DNA from: Chryseobacterium shigense
Lineage (GTDB): Bacteria > Bacteroidota > Bacteroidia > Flavobacteriales > Weeksellaceae
NCBI RefSeq assembly: GCF_900156575.1
Contig: NZ_FTNY01000005.1
Location: forward strand, 1 to 64,000
DNA: 64,000 nucleotides
Reading direction: 5' to 3'
Of this stretch, positions 8,669 through 17,234 are shown one piece after another. The notes below the pieces were generated by a model, which searched no databases, was not told the origin of the DNA, and saw nothing but the letters and a program-made list of their open reading frames with translations. How positions within the stretch are numbered: position 1 is the first letter of the stretch; the number at the start of each line of letters is the position of its first letter. A program made the translations under genes and the position numbers.

Positions 8669-8745
8669 TAATCATAAAATTAGTTAAAGCTTTAGTGCTT
8701 GGTAGGATTTTTGATGAACGAATGACATACCTAGATTGTTTTTTC

Positions 8746-9720
8746 ATGAAGCCGAGCCAGTTATTACTATTTGTTCATATTGTTGTTGCCGTGTTGCTAT
8801 TATGCACATTGGGGAATGCATGGATTCCGCCTAATTTTATGGGCTCCCTGAATCTACTTTCCCTTTGCTTTCCCTATCTGTTTATAGTATATTTTCTGTT
8901 AACGCTTGTTTGGGTAATCAAAAGAAAGAAAATAGCCATTGCTTTTGCCTTTGGACTGCTTCTTTTTTACAATCCGGTAAGACGATGGGTGAATTTTTCT
9001 CCAAAAACAGAAAGTTTAAAATCGATCAGAGATATTAAAGTGCTTACATTTAATGTAAAATACGGAGATTTTGGTTGGGAAAAGGTGAAAAAATATATCC
9101 AGGATCAGGATGCCGATATTATTTTGGTTCAGGAAAAAGATACCAACAGAGCGATCAGAAAAGATATGGTGAAATACCCTTCTGTTATTCTCAAGACAAA
9201 ACATAAGATTGTAAGACAGGAACAGCTGATCGAAGAGCAGGCAAGGGGTAATTCTTTCTACGCCGATGTAGATATCAACGGAAAAATCATCAGAGTAGTC
9301 AATGTATATTTAGAGCCTTTCAGGTTGCACAAGTCCATGCTTCAATTTGATGGTTTTGCCAAGGAAGGCGGAAAAATTGCTAATCTGCTTTCTCATATGA
9401 CTCCTACGTTTCAGGCTCATGAAGATCAGATCAGAAAAATCAGAAAAGTAATTGACTTTTCACCTTATCCGGTGATTCTGGCAGGCGACTTCAATTCGGT
9501 CCCTAATTCCTATGAATATTATAATTTGGGAAGAGATCTTCAGGACGCATTTCTTACCGTAGGAAACGGGGCTTCTACCAGTTTCCATGATTATAAGGTT
9601 CCTTTGAGAATTGATTACATTTTCACTTCAAAATCAATCATTCCTTTAAGCTATAAAGTGGATCACTCTGTAAAATTATCGGATCACTATCCTGTAATTG
9701 CAGAATTTCTGCTAAATTAG
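8746..9720 (+). CDS. Membrane-anchored endonuclease/exonuclease/phosphatase-fold protein (copy 2)
   Basis: A 324-residue paralogue of the upstream gene with the same plan: three N-terminal hydrophobic segments and an EEP domain with TFNVKYGDFGW, VILAGDFNSVPNS, RIDYIFTSKS and SDHYPVIAEF. A longer reading frame begins with GTG at 8695, but the ATG at 8746 (MKPSQLLLFVHIV) aligns with the start of copy 1 and is preferred. The two copies are a local tandem duplication that has diverged mainly between the N-terminal membrane part and the catalytic motifs. The lipoprotein gene follows after 4 nt. Confidence 0.88.
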   Translation: MKPSQLLLFVHIVVAVLLLCTLGNAWIPPNFMGSLNLLSLCFPYLFIVYFLLTLVWVIKRKKIAIAFAFGLLLFYNPVRRWVNFSPKTESLKSIRDIKVLTFNVKYGDFGWEKVKKYIQDQDADIILVQEKDTNRAIRKDMVKYPSVILKTKHKIVRQEQLIEEQARGNSFYADVDINGKIIRVVNVYLEPFRLHKSMLQFDGFAKEGGKIANLLSHMTPTFQAHEDQIRKIRKVIDFSPYPVILAGDFNSVPNSYEYYNLGRDLQDAFLTVGNGASTSFHDYKVPLRIDYIFTSKSIIPLSYKVDHSVKLSDHYPVIAEFLLN

Positions 9721-9724
9721 TTCC

Positions 9725-10087
9725 ATGAAAAATTTACTGTCTGCAGTTTTTATAATATCCCTTTTAATGGTAGCCTGTTCAAAGAAAGAGACGCCGGGGT
9801 TTGCGGCTGATCAGGAGATGAAAATCCATTATGATACGGCGGCTGTAGATTCATTTTCAGCGGGAGCAACGTCTGTAGATATTGTCCGGCAGATCAGAAT
9901 GTCTTCACAGAAATATCAGGACTCTATTAAACAGGTTGAAAAACTTCAGAAAGAAGAACAGAAACTGAAGGAAGAACTGGAAAAAGACAATAAAAAGAAG
10001 CTGGAAGAGGAAAAGAAAAAGACAGAAGCCGATAAGAAAAAGGCTACTCCTGAAACTCCGCCAGCGACTGGAGCAAAGACCAATTAA
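9725..10087 (+). CDS. Small lipoprotein with charged helix
   Basis: A 120-residue protein with a lipoprotein signal peptide; the lipobox is LMVAC with Cys at about 18. The mature part starts SKKETPGF, and the second half is a Lys/Glu-rich helix likely to form a coiled coil. It starts 4 nt after the second EEP gene and is probably the last or next-to-last gene of the mutL operon. No family was recognised. Confidence 0.75.
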   Translation: MKNLLSAVFIISLLMVACSKKETPGFAADQEMKIHYDTAAVDSFSAGATSVDIVRQIRMSSQKYQDSIKQVEKLQKEEQKLKEELEKDNKKKLEEEKKKTEADKKKATPETPPATGAKTN

Positions 10088-10125
10088 CCCTCATCACTTT
10101 AAAAAACATTTAAAAAATATAAAAT

Positions 10126-10506
10126 ATGAAAAAACAAATCTTAGCAGCAGCGGCAGTAGCCCTATTTGCTGTATCGTGCACAAAATCTACTACTAAAACA
10201 GAACAGGTAGAAAGCGCTGACGGATCAGTAACCACTACTACAACAACCGTTTCAGAAACGCCTTCTCAAATGGTAGATTCTGCTAAAATAGACAAAGCTA
10301 AACAGGACGTGAAATCTAAAGTAGATGAAGCCGGAAATAAAATAGACAATGCCGCTCAGAAAACGAAAGAAGACCTTAATAAAGCAGGAAAAGACATCAA
10401 AGCCGGAGCAAAAGAAGTCGGACAGGATGTGAAAGAGGCCGCTGCAAAAGGTGCTGCCAAAGTAGAAGAAGGAGCAAAGAAACTGAAGGAGGATTTAAAG
10501 AAATAG
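10126..10506 (+). CDS. Lipoprotein with LEA/YtxH-like amphipathic repeats
   Basis: A 126-residue protein with a lipoprotein signal peptide (MKKQILAAAAVALFAVSC). A Thr-rich spacer is followed by a long helical region from about 50 to the end, made of 11-residue-like repeats rich in Lys, Ala, Asp and Glu (KSKVDEAGNKIDNAAQKTK). Such repeats resemble LEA/apolipoprotein-like stress proteins. A strong terminator follows at once. The stress role is inference from composition. Confidence 0.75.
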   Translation: MKKQILAAAAVALFAVSCTKSTTKTEQVESADGSVTTTTTTVSETPSQMVDSAKIDKAKQDVKSKVDEAGNKIDNAAQKTKEDLNKAGKDIKAGAKEVGQDVKEAAAKGAAKVEEGAKKLKEDLKK

Positions 10507-10524
10507 TACCGAGAAAATACAGAA

Positions 10525-10555
10525 AACGCAGCCGGAATTCCGGCTGCGTTTTTTT
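10525..10555 (+). terminator. Strong intrinsic terminator
   Basis: A 26-nt perfect palindrome, AACGCAGCCGGAA mirrored by TTCCGGCTGCGTT, followed by T's. It ends the mutL-to-lipoprotein gene string. Confidence 0.85.
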
Positions 10556-10681
10556 ATGCTCTTTTTCTGAAGAAGATCGGAGTGGGAAGCTATATTGGAA
10601 AATTGTCCCAAAAAAAACTATTCTTTTTCACAGTCTCAATAACTTCCATCTTCCGGCATCAGACTTCCTTTCTTCCATTTT

Positions 10682-12196
10682 TTATCTGTTAAGTTCAAGT
10701 AACGGATCGATATATTCTCTGTCGTTGCTCAGTCTTGGGACTTTATTCTGCCCTCCAAGTTTTCCTTTACCCTCAAGCCACTGATAGAAAAGATCAGGTT
10801 TTGCAATATGAACGATGGGTCTTTTCAGGGTCAGATTATTGTATCTTTTTGCTTCATAGTCCGAGTTGATCGTTTTCAAATGATGATCGAAGGCATCTGT
10901 AAAACGATCAAGATCATCCGGGTGGTGGCTGAATTCAAAGATCCACTCGTGGGCACCGCCTTCATTCTCTTTCATGAAAACAGGAGCACCTGTAAAATCG
11001 GTAATACTTGCTCCGGTGACTTCACAGGCTTTTGAAAGGGCAGATTCTACATTGGTAATCATCAGTTCTTCTCCGAATGCATTGATATAATGTTTGGTTC
11101 TTCCCGTAATTTTAATTCTGAAAGGATTAATGGAGGTAAATACAACCGTGTCACCGATCAGGTATCTCCATAGTCCGCCGTTGGTGGTAATTACCATCGC
11201 GTAATTTTTTCCCACTTCAACATCTTCCAGACTGACAACTTTTGGGTTGGAAAAGTGAAACTGATCCATTGGAATGAATTCATAGAAAATCCCATAGTCA
11301 AGCATCAAAAGCATTTCGTCGCTGTCCGATCTGTCCTGGATGCCAAAGAAGCCTTCAGAAGCATTATAAATTTCGTAGTAATTGATCTTTTTACCGATGA
11401 TCTGTCTGTATTGGTCCTTATAGGGCTTGAAGCTGATTCCACCGTGAAAAAAGACCTCTAAATTGGGCCAGAGTTCAGAAATGCTTCCGCTTCCGGTTTC
11501 TTTTAAAACTCTTTGAAGAAGAACCAGCATCCAGCTCGGTACTCCAAGGATACTTCCCACATCTTCATTTTTCACTTCAGAGGTGATGGCTTTAAGCTTG
11601 CTTTCCCATTCAGACATCAGGGAGACCTTTTTACTTGGAGTGGTAGTGATCTCCACCCAAAAAGGCAGATTATCAATTAAAATAGCAGAAAGATCCCCAA
11701 ATTTGGTATTAAAATCTGCGTGGAGCTCTGAACTGCCCCCGAGACGTAGGTTTTTATTGGTGAACAGCTGATTTTCCGGATGATTGTTGGCATAAATGGA
11801 AACCATATCCTTTCCTGCTTTCATATGGCAGTATTCCAGGCTTTCCGTGGAAATAGGGATGAACTTGCTCTTTGCGTTGGTGGTTCCGGATGATTTGGCA
11901 AAATGTTTAATGTATCCCGGCCAGCTTACATCCTTGTGTCCCTGTCTTGCTCTTTCAATAAAAGGCTCAAAATCTTCATAGGTAACGATGGGAACCTTGT
12001 TTTTAAAGTCCTGGTAGCTGGAAATTGAATTGAAACCATATGCTTTGCCGTATTCTGTATCCTCCGCATGAAACAGCTGAGAAAAGAGTATACCTTTCTG
12101 AGTCTCAATGGGATGATCCATGAAATTCTGAATCTGATCGATCCTTTGGCGGATAAACCAGTTGACGACAGTATTGAAAAGTGCCTTTGTTGCCAT
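10682..12196 (-). CDS. GH3 auxin-responsive promoter family protein
   Basis: A 504-residue protein of the GH3 family in the adenylate-forming superfamily, widespread in Bacteroidota. Visible features are the N-terminal YGKAYGFNSISSYQDFK region, FAKSSGTTNAKSKFIPIS (the phosphate-binding loop of the fold), YNASEGFFGIQD and the GGLWRYLIGDTVVFT motif. Plant members link amino acids to hormones through an acyl-adenylate. The bacterial substrate is unknown. The gene is monocistronic on the minus strand. Its -7 box ends only 5 nt before the ATG, which suggests a very short or absent leader. Confidence 0.9.
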   Translation of the reverse strand: MATKALFNTVVNWFIRQRIDQIQNFMDHPIETQKGILFSQLFHAEDTEYGKAYGFNSISSYQDFKNKVPIVTYEDFEPFIERARQGHKDVSWPGYIKHFAKSSGTTNAKSKFIPISTESLEYCHMKAGKDMVSIYANNHPENQLFTNKNLRLGGSSELHADFNTKFGDLSAILIDNLPFWVEITTTPSKKVSLMSEWESKLKAITSEVKNEDVGSILGVPSWMLVLLQRVLKETGSGSISELWPNLEVFFHGGISFKPYKDQYRQIIGKKINYYEIYNASEGFFGIQDRSDSDEMLLMLDYGIFYEFIPMDQFHFSNPKVVSLEDVEVGKNYAMVITTNGGLWRYLIGDTVVFTSINPFRIKITGRTKHYINAFGEELMITNVESALSKACEVTGASITDFTGAPVFMKENEGGAHEWIFEFSHHPDDLDRFTDAFDHHLKTINSDYEAKRYNNLTLKRPIVHIAKPDLFYQWLEGKGKLGGQNKVPRLSNDREYIDPLLELNR

Positions 12197-12201
12197 TCCA
12201 A

Positions 12202-12209
12202 CAAATATA
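12202..12209 (-). promoter_or_regulatory. -7 element of the GH3 gene, almost touching the ATG
   Basis: On the minus strand TATATTTG matches TAnnTTTG and ends 5 nt before the start codon at 12196, so the transcript may be leaderless. No -33 TTG is seen. Confidence 0.45.
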
Positions 12210-12253
12210 ATAATATTTGGATTTTTACAGAATTTTTATCGTGTTAAATAAAA

Positions 12254-12280
12254 AAACCGTTACATATCATGTAACGGTTT
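12254..12280 (-). terminator. Terminator of the bacilliredoxin gene
   Basis: AAACCGTTACAT pairs perfectly with ATGTAACGGTTT across an ATC loop. A-runs to the left become the T-run on the minus strand. Confidence 0.8.
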
Positions 12281-12301
12281 AGTATTTAGCTTTATTGTTT
12301 C

Positions 12302-12712
12302 TTAGCAATACTCATCAAAAGCTGCCTGAAGATTGGCTGCAATAGCACCTGCAGGGTTTCCTTCAATGTGGTGTCTTTCAAGCATGTGAACTAATTCTCC
12401 GTCTTTGAAAAGCGCTACACATGGAGAGCTTGGAGGGAATGGAGCAAGGTGTTTTCTTGCTTCTGCTACAGCTTCTGTGTCAAATCCTGCAAAAACAGTT
12501 GTTAAATGATCAGGCTTTTTATCTCCTGTCAAAGAATAAACAACCCCTGGTCTTGCTGCACCTGCTGCACATCCACACACTGAATTGATGACCAATAGAG
12601 TTGTTCCTGACTGCTTTAAAGCCTCCTCTACCTGTGCTGGAGATGTTAGATCTTCGAAACCTTTATCTGTAAGTTCTGCCTTCATGGGCATTACTAAATC
12701 TGTTGGATACAT
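12302..12712 (-). CDS. Bacilliredoxin, BrxA/BrxB (YphP/YqiW) family
   Basis: A 136-residue thioredoxin-fold protein with the family CGC motif at residues 46-48 (NSVCGCAAGAARPG). Family members remove bacillithiol from proteins oxidised by hypochlorite or peroxide; the middle Gly and second Cys are typical. Length fits the family (about 140). Homologues are common in flavobacteria, which may make bacillithiol. It stands alone between a consensus promoter (12734-12764) and a terminator (12254-12280). Confidence 0.92.
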   Translation of the reverse strand: MYPTDLVMPMKAELTDKGFEDLTSPAQVEEALKQSGTTLLVINSVCGCAAGAARPGVVYSLTGDKKPDHLTTVFAGFDTEAVAEARKHLAPFPPSSPCVALFKDGELVHMLERHHIEGNPAGAIAANLQAAFDEYC

Positions 12713-13155
12713 ATATTTTGTTTTTTATCACGACAAAGTTAAGCAATTCTTGGCTTTTGTTCAATATATAAAAACTATCAATCGTTTAGTCAGATAAAAT
12801 TAATGCAATATTAATATTGTAATAATATTCGAAAAAACATGAAATAAAATTATGAATAACAAGAATTATTTATTAAATTTGAAATGATTCTGAAAAACAA
12901 ACGACCATGAAAAAAACATTTACTGCTTTCCCTCGAGCGTTCAAATTATTTAATACGACATGATGACGTAGTGAATAACCACTTATTTAGTTTTGAATGA
13001 TGATAAACTGAATTAATAATTATGAATATCCAAAAATGAATCCCGGAACGTGAACGCTCCGGGATTCTTTAATCAAATCGATATGCAAAGGTTGGATATC
13101 CTTGTTGTGGTACAGGTGCTGCTAAAAGGTATAGTCTCGCACCGTGTATCCTGTT
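12713..13155. other. Gap with bacilliredoxin promoter and a possible small transcript
   Basis: Apart from the minus-strand promoter at 12734-12764, the plus strand has a -7-like TAAATTTG at 12874-12881, an 18-codon ORF at 12907-12963 (MKKTFTAFPRAFKLFNTT) and a hairpin AATCCCGGA/TCCGGGATT at 13039-13066. Together they could form a small transcription unit, but no -33 box is in place and the ORF is too short to trust. The hairpin could equally terminate the YqeY gene on the minus strand. Confidence 0.35.
12734..12764 (-). promoter_or_regulatory. Bacilliredoxin promoter
   Basis: Minus strand: TTG (12762-12764), 20-nt spacer, TAACTTTG (12734-12741), 21 nt before the ATG at 12712. A full consensus match. 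Confidence 0.65.
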
Positions 13156-13602
13156 TTATGAAAGAAGCTTCTTTGCCATTTCGGAAATGCTTTTTCCGTC
13201 TGACCTTCCGGCTAATGCTTTTGAAGCTGCTCCCATTACCTTTCCTAAGTCTTTGGCAGACTCAGCTCCGGTTTCTGAAATAATATTTTTAATTTCTGCT
13301 TCCAATTCTTCCGGACTCAGTTGTTTAGGCAGAAACTGCTCAATGACTTTCATCTGGGCATCTTCTACTTCTGCAAGGTCATTTCTTCCCTGTGCGGTAA
13401 ACTGTTCGAAGGAATCTTTACGTTGCTTGATCATTCTCTGGAGAATGGCAATTTCCTGTTCCTCGGAAACTTCAGTACCTCTTGCTTCGGTTTGCAGATT
13501 TAAAATCTGAGCTTTTACAGCTCTCAGAGAGTCCAGAGCAACTCTGTCTTTTGCTCTCATCGCTGTTTTAATAGCTTCGCTTATAGTATTTTCTAAACTC
13601 AT
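13156..13602 (-). CDS. GatB/YqeY domain protein
   Basis: A 148-residue YqeY-family protein, the same fold as the C-terminal tRNA-binding domain of GatB. Family features seen are the N-terminal MSLENTISEAIKTAMRAKD, LRAVKAQILN, the IKQRKDSFEQF stretch and the C-terminal GKVMGAASKALAGRSDGKSISEMAKKLL. The frame extends upstream to 13656, but the ATG at 13602 gives the family's usual start, and the upstream part lies in repeat DNA. It follows ftsZ on the minus strand with a 90-nt repeat-bearing gap. It may act on amidated tRNA; the role in most bacteria is unknown. Confidence 0.9.
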   Translation of the reverse strand: MSLENTISEAIKTAMRAKDRVALDSLRAVKAQILNLQTEARGTEVSEEQEIAILQRMIKQRKDSFEQFTAQGRNDLAEVEDAQMKVIEQFLPKQLSPEELEAEIKNIISETGAESAKDLGKVMGAASKALAGRSDGKSISEMAKKLLS

Positions 13603-13692
13603 GGTATATAATTTATCAATGTAAAAGTGTATCAATGTACCAATTTGAACAAGCAATTGTTACACTGTTAAATTGATCCATTGTTACATTAT
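13603..13692. repeat. Gap repeat of the TGTAAAATGTA family (yqeY-ftsZ)
   Basis: The gap is made of short AT-rich words such as ATCAATGTAAAAGTGTATCAATGT and their inverted forms (TGTTACACTGTTAAATTGATCC, ATTGTTACATT), which could fold into an imperfect stem. Similar DNA recurs in several gaps of the same gene cluster. Confidence 0.5.
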
Positions 13693-15615
13693 TTAGTCAA
13701 CGTCTTTATTTAAAAACCTGTTTTCTCTTACCTGCATAGATCCATTGTTGTCAGACAGATACGTGTTGATATTCTGGTCTGATGCATTGTTTCCGTCGAT
13801 AGAGATATTCTTTCTCTTGAAAGCGGGTACAGATTCGAATTCACTTGTGCTGTCAAAACTTTGATAACGGGAATTGAATTCTTTTAATTTATTTCGTCTC
13901 TCCACAATTCTTTCCTGATCAACCGCTTTATTCACAAACGTGAATTCCGATTCTGCAGGTTTTGGAGTTTCAATTTCTATTTTTTCCTCAAAAGCAGGTT
14001 TTGTTTCTGCTTTTGGCTCTTCATATCTTGTCTGGAAGATGGCTTCAGCTGCCTGAACAGGAATTTCAGTTACTGCACTGGCCGGAGCGGTAAACTCTGC
14101 TTTCGGCTGTCCGTAATCTGTTTTCGGCTCGTTGGATGAAGGCTGATTGTTTACAAAAAAACTGAACTCAACAGGTTTTTCGTTGGAAAAAGCATTGGTC
14201 GCCGGTGAAGATGGAGTGTCTTCTTTTCTGGAATCAAAATCAAATTTAAAAGACTCGATTTCCAGATCATTTGGATCTTCTCCTTCTTCATCATAAGAGA
14301 ACAGGCTGTAAGATTCTTCCTCCGCTTCTTCTTCATTTCTCCAGTCACGGGCAGCATTGTTAGATGTATCTTCCTCTTTATCAAAGAATTTTATTTCTGT
14401 TTTAATCTGCTCTTCCTCAATAATCATTTTTTTTTCAGAAGACGTCATCCCGAATTGAGGAGCATCGCTGTCCTCATCATCCAGTCTGAAAGTATGTTTT
14501 CCTCCAAAATCACGGGTGGTTTCGGCAGGTGTTTCTCTTTCTTCTCTTGTTTTAAAAGGAGAGGTCTTTGGAGCATCAAAACTGTCATTAAGGCTGATTC
14601 TGATCTTCTCCGTAGGGCCTGCAAATCTTTTGCTGTCATTTGAAAAACCTGTAGCAATGACAAGAACACTTACAGAATCTCCTAATTCTTCATCAGCACC
14701 GACCCCGAAAATAATATCAGCCGTATTTCCTGCTTCTTTCTGAATGTGGTCCATAATCACACCGATTTCGTCCATGGTTACTTCTTCAGCACCACTTCTG
14801 ATCAATAGAAGAACGTTTTTGGCACCGGTGATCTTGTTGTCATTCAACAACGGAGAGTCCAGGGCTTTTTTAACGGCTTCTTCGGCTTTGTTTTCTCCAG
14901 AAGCAATTCCTGTAGACATCAGTGCTGTACCAGAGTTCTGAAGGACAGATTTGGCATCTCTAAAGTCAATGTTTACATCAAAGTAACCGGTAATAACTTC
15001 TGCCATTCCTTTGGCGGCATTGGTTAAAACTTCATCGGCTTTTGAGAATCCTTGTTTAAATCCAAGGTTTCCGAACTGCTGTCTCAGTTTATCGTTATTG
15101 ATCACAATCAGTGAGTCAACATTATTTCTTAGCTTTTCAAGACCAATCTCGGCTTGTTCAAGTCTTCTTTTACCTTCGAAGCTGAAAGGAACGGTAACAA
15201 TACCTACCGTCAAAATTCCCATATCTTTAGCTACTTTGGCAATGACGGGAGCTGCTCCTGTACCTGTACCACCGCCCATTCCGGCTGTGATAAATACCAT
15301 CTTGGTATTCTGGCCCATGCATGCTTTAATTTCTTCGATGCTTTCAATAGCCGATTTTTCTCCAACTTCAGGATCTGCTCCTGCACCCAATCCTTCAGTG
15401 ATGGTGGTACCAAGCTGTACTTTATTGGCAACGGGGTTATTATCTAAAGTCTGGGCATCTGTATTACAGACCACGAAATCTACTCCGTAAATTCCTTTCT
15501 CGTACATGTGCTTCAATGCGTTGTTTCCACCGCCTCCTACACCGATTACTTTTATAATGGATGAATTTCCTTTTGGCAAATCAAATGAAAATCCTTGTGT
15601 ATCTATATTTTCCAT
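13693..15615 (-). CDS. ftsZ: Cell division GTPase FtsZ with long C-terminal linker
   Basis: A 640-residue FtsZ that polymerises into the Z-ring. The GTPase domain (about 1-320) contains GVGGGGNNAL, the tubulin signature GGGTGTGAAPVI and the T7 loop NIDFRDAKSVL. The linker that follows is about 300 residues, acidic and Pro/Glu/Lys-rich, much longer than in E. coli. A VPAFKRKNI segment close to the end resembles the usual partner-binding peptide, and the protein ends with ENRFLNKDVD. The frame begins at 15681, but the ATG at 15615 matches the FtsZ start. It is the last division gene of the cluster. Confidence 0.97.
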   Translation of the reverse strand: MENIDTQGFSFDLPKGNSSIIKVIGVGGGGNNALKHMYEKGIYGVDFVVCNTDAQTLDNNPVANKVQLGTTITEGLGAGADPEVGEKSAIESIEEIKACMGQNTKMVFITAGMGGGTGTGAAPVIAKVAKDMGILTVGIVTVPFSFEGKRRLEQAEIGLEKLRNNVDSLIVINNDKLRQQFGNLGFKQGFSKADEVLTNAAKGMAEVITGYFDVNIDFRDAKSVLQNSGTALMSTGIASGENKAEEAVKKALDSPLLNDNKITGAKNVLLLIRSGAEEVTMDEIGVIMDHIQKEAGNTADIIFGVGADEELGDSVSVLVIATGFSNDSKRFAGPTEKIRISLNDSFDAPKTSPFKTREERETPAETTRDFGGKHTFRLDDEDSDAPQFGMTSSEKKMIIEEEQIKTEIKFFDKEEDTSNNAARDWRNEEEAEEESYSLFSYDEEGEDPNDLEIESFKFDFDSRKEDTPSSPATNAFSNEKPVEFSFFVNNQPSSNEPKTDYGQPKAEFTAPASAVTEIPVQAAEAIFQTRYEEPKAETKPAFEEKIEIETPKPAESEFTFVNKAVDQERIVERRNKLKEFNSRYQSFDSTSEFESVPAFKRKNISIDGNNASDQNINTYLSDNNGSMQVRENRFLNKDVD

Positions 15616-15735
15616 AACTATGCTTTTTATAATTGACGATTGATGAATGATAATTGATGAGTGATAAATGGCTGGATGCAATAAGCGGTCTGCTTTTTAT
15701 TTATCAATTATCAATAATCTTCTATCATTTATATT
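15616..15735. repeat. Gap repeat with inverted ATTGATAATTGAT-like words (ftsA-ftsZ)
   Basis: The left half holds GACGATTGATGAATGATAATTGATGAG-like words and the right half their inverse (TTATCAATTATCAATAATC), so the gap can fold into a long imperfect hairpin on either strand. No gene is seen. Confidence 0.5.
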
Positions 15736-17121
15736 TTACTCTACTTCTTCAAAGAATTTTTTTACTTTTTCCATAAGCGACTGCCCAAACGTGAGCTTCG
15801 CTCTTCTGTTTTCCTGCTGCTGGGTAACTACCGCCTGTTGCTCCTGAACTGTAGCTGTCGGCTGAATGGGCTGAACCGTTTCTGCCTGTACTTCAGCGGC
15901 TTCTGCTTTAGCTATTTCTTCTTCTACGAGCTCTTCAGCTTCGGCGCCCTGCTTTTTGTCCCGAATCTTCAAACTCTCCATCAGCAAGCCGATTGAAGTA
16001 GCAAATTCCGGGCCTTTCAGGTACTGGTTTTTGTCGTTGGCAATATATTCATTGGCAAAACCAATTCTGCTATCAAAACCTGTGGTATAATTGGCCAGCT
16101 GACGAAGGTGTTTTAAGTTGGATCCGCCTCCTGTAAGGACAATCCCTGCAATCAGCTTTTTCTTTTGCTCAAATGCTCCGTAAGCTTTTAATTCTGTGTT
16201 GACCATTTCCAGAATTTCTTCTACTCTGGCATTGATGATCTGTGCCAGGGTTTTAAGAGAAATTTCTTTGTCCGGTCTTCCGTGAAGTCCAGGAATTGTA
16301 ACAAATGTACTGTCTTTTTCCAATTCCGGAACTGCAGAACCGAATTTTACTTTCAATTGTTCTGCGTGTTTCTCAATGATGGAACAGCCTTCTTTGATAT
16401 CTTCCGTAATAATACCGCCTCCGTAAGGGATTACGCAGGTATGACGGATGATATTGTCTTTGAAGATCGCAATGTCTGTAGTACCGCCTCCTATATCTAC
16501 AATGGCAACGCCGGCTTCTTTTTCTTCTTTGGTCAGTACGGCTTCTGAAGATGCGAGAGGTTCAAGGGTAAGGGCTTCCATTTCAAGGCCTGCTTCTCTT
16601 ACACATCTTGCGATGTTTCGGATGCTGCCCATCTGTCCCACTACCACGTGAAAATTGGCCTCTAAGCGTTTTCCGTGCATTCCAACAGGCTCTTGTATTT
16701 CGCCTTCGGAATCCACTTTATATTCCTGGGGAAGAACATGGATGATTTCCTCTCCGGGAAGCATGACCAGCTTCTTTACCTGATCTTTAAGTGCTTCGAT
16801 GTCGTCGTCCGTAATAAATTTGTCCGGATGCTCACGCATAATATAGTCGGAATGCTGCAGAGAACGGATGTGTTTTCCTGCAATACCTACCGTAACTTTA
16901 CGGATAGGAACTCCTGCGCTGGATTGTGCTTCAGAAACGGCCGCCTTGATTGAATTAATGGTTTGTGAAATATTATTCACAATCCCTTTATGAACTCCAA
17001 GACTTTTGGCCTTTCCGACCCCGAGAATTTCTATCTTCCCGTGTGCATTCCTCCTTCCGACTATCGCGACAATTTTCGTTGTCCCGATGTCCAGACCTAC
17101 TGAATACTCTTGATTTTCCAT
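15736..17121 (-). CDS. ftsA: Cell division protein FtsA
   Basis: A 461-residue actin-like ATPase that tethers FtsZ to the membrane. Visible are phosphate 1 (GLDIGTTKIVAIVG, residues 8-21), the 1C domain region, phosphate 2 (AIVDIGGGTTDIAIF), the adenosine motif GIVLTGGGSNL and a Gln/Ala-rich linker. At the end the amphipathic helix LTFGQSLMEKVKKFFEEVE anchors the protein in the membrane. It lies between ftsQ and ftsZ in the expected order; all genes of the cluster are on the minus strand. Confidence 0.97.
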   Translation of the reverse strand: MENQEYSVGLDIGTTKIVAIVGRRNAHGKIEILGVGKAKSLGVHKGIVNNISQTINSIKAAVSEAQSSAGVPIRKVTVGIAGKHIRSLQHSDYIMREHPDKFITDDDIEALKDQVKKLVMLPGEEIIHVLPQEYKVDSEGEIQEPVGMHGKRLEANFHVVVGQMGSIRNIARCVREAGLEMEALTLEPLASSEAVLTKEEKEAGVAIVDIGGGTTDIAIFKDNIIRHTCVIPYGGGIITEDIKEGCSIIEKHAEQLKVKFGSAVPELEKDSTFVTIPGLHGRPDKEISLKTLAQIINARVEEILEMVNTELKAYGAFEQKKKLIAGIVLTGGGSNLKHLRQLANYTTGFDSRIGFANEYIANDKNQYLKGPEFATSIGLLMESLKIRDKKQGAEAEELVEEEIAKAEAAEVQAETVQPIQPTATVQEQQAVVTQQQENRRAKLTFGQSLMEKVKKFFEEVE

Positions 17122-17159
17122 TTTATGTCGATTTGATTTTTTTCTACTTTTTCATGTCA

Positions 17160-17228
17160 GGGACCGTGTCCCGTTTTTTTAATCCAATTGGATTTTGTCC
17201 AATTCTATGTTAAATTGTCCTTTCGGAC
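17160..17228. repeat. Double-hairpin intergenic repeat, copy 1 (ftsQ-ftsA gap)
   Basis: Hairpin GGGAC-CGT-GTCCC (17160-17172), then AATTGGA-N5-TCCAATT (17186-17204), then a TTAAATTGTCC-TTTC-GGAC hairpin (17217-17228). The last two hairpins and the TTAAATYGTCC linker recur at 20866-20907 and 26809-26851 with compensating base changes. Confidence 0.6.
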
Positions 17229-17234
17229 TGGCCT

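Noticed and set aside
15011..15490. Long plus-strand ORF of 159 residues inside ftsZ
   Set aside because: It is antisense to the conserved GTPase domain of ftsZ; a reading-frame shadow.
15616..15681. N-terminal extension of FtsZ (22 extra residues)
   Set aside because: It is translated from AT-rich repeat DNA and the FtsZ family starts at MENIDTQGF.
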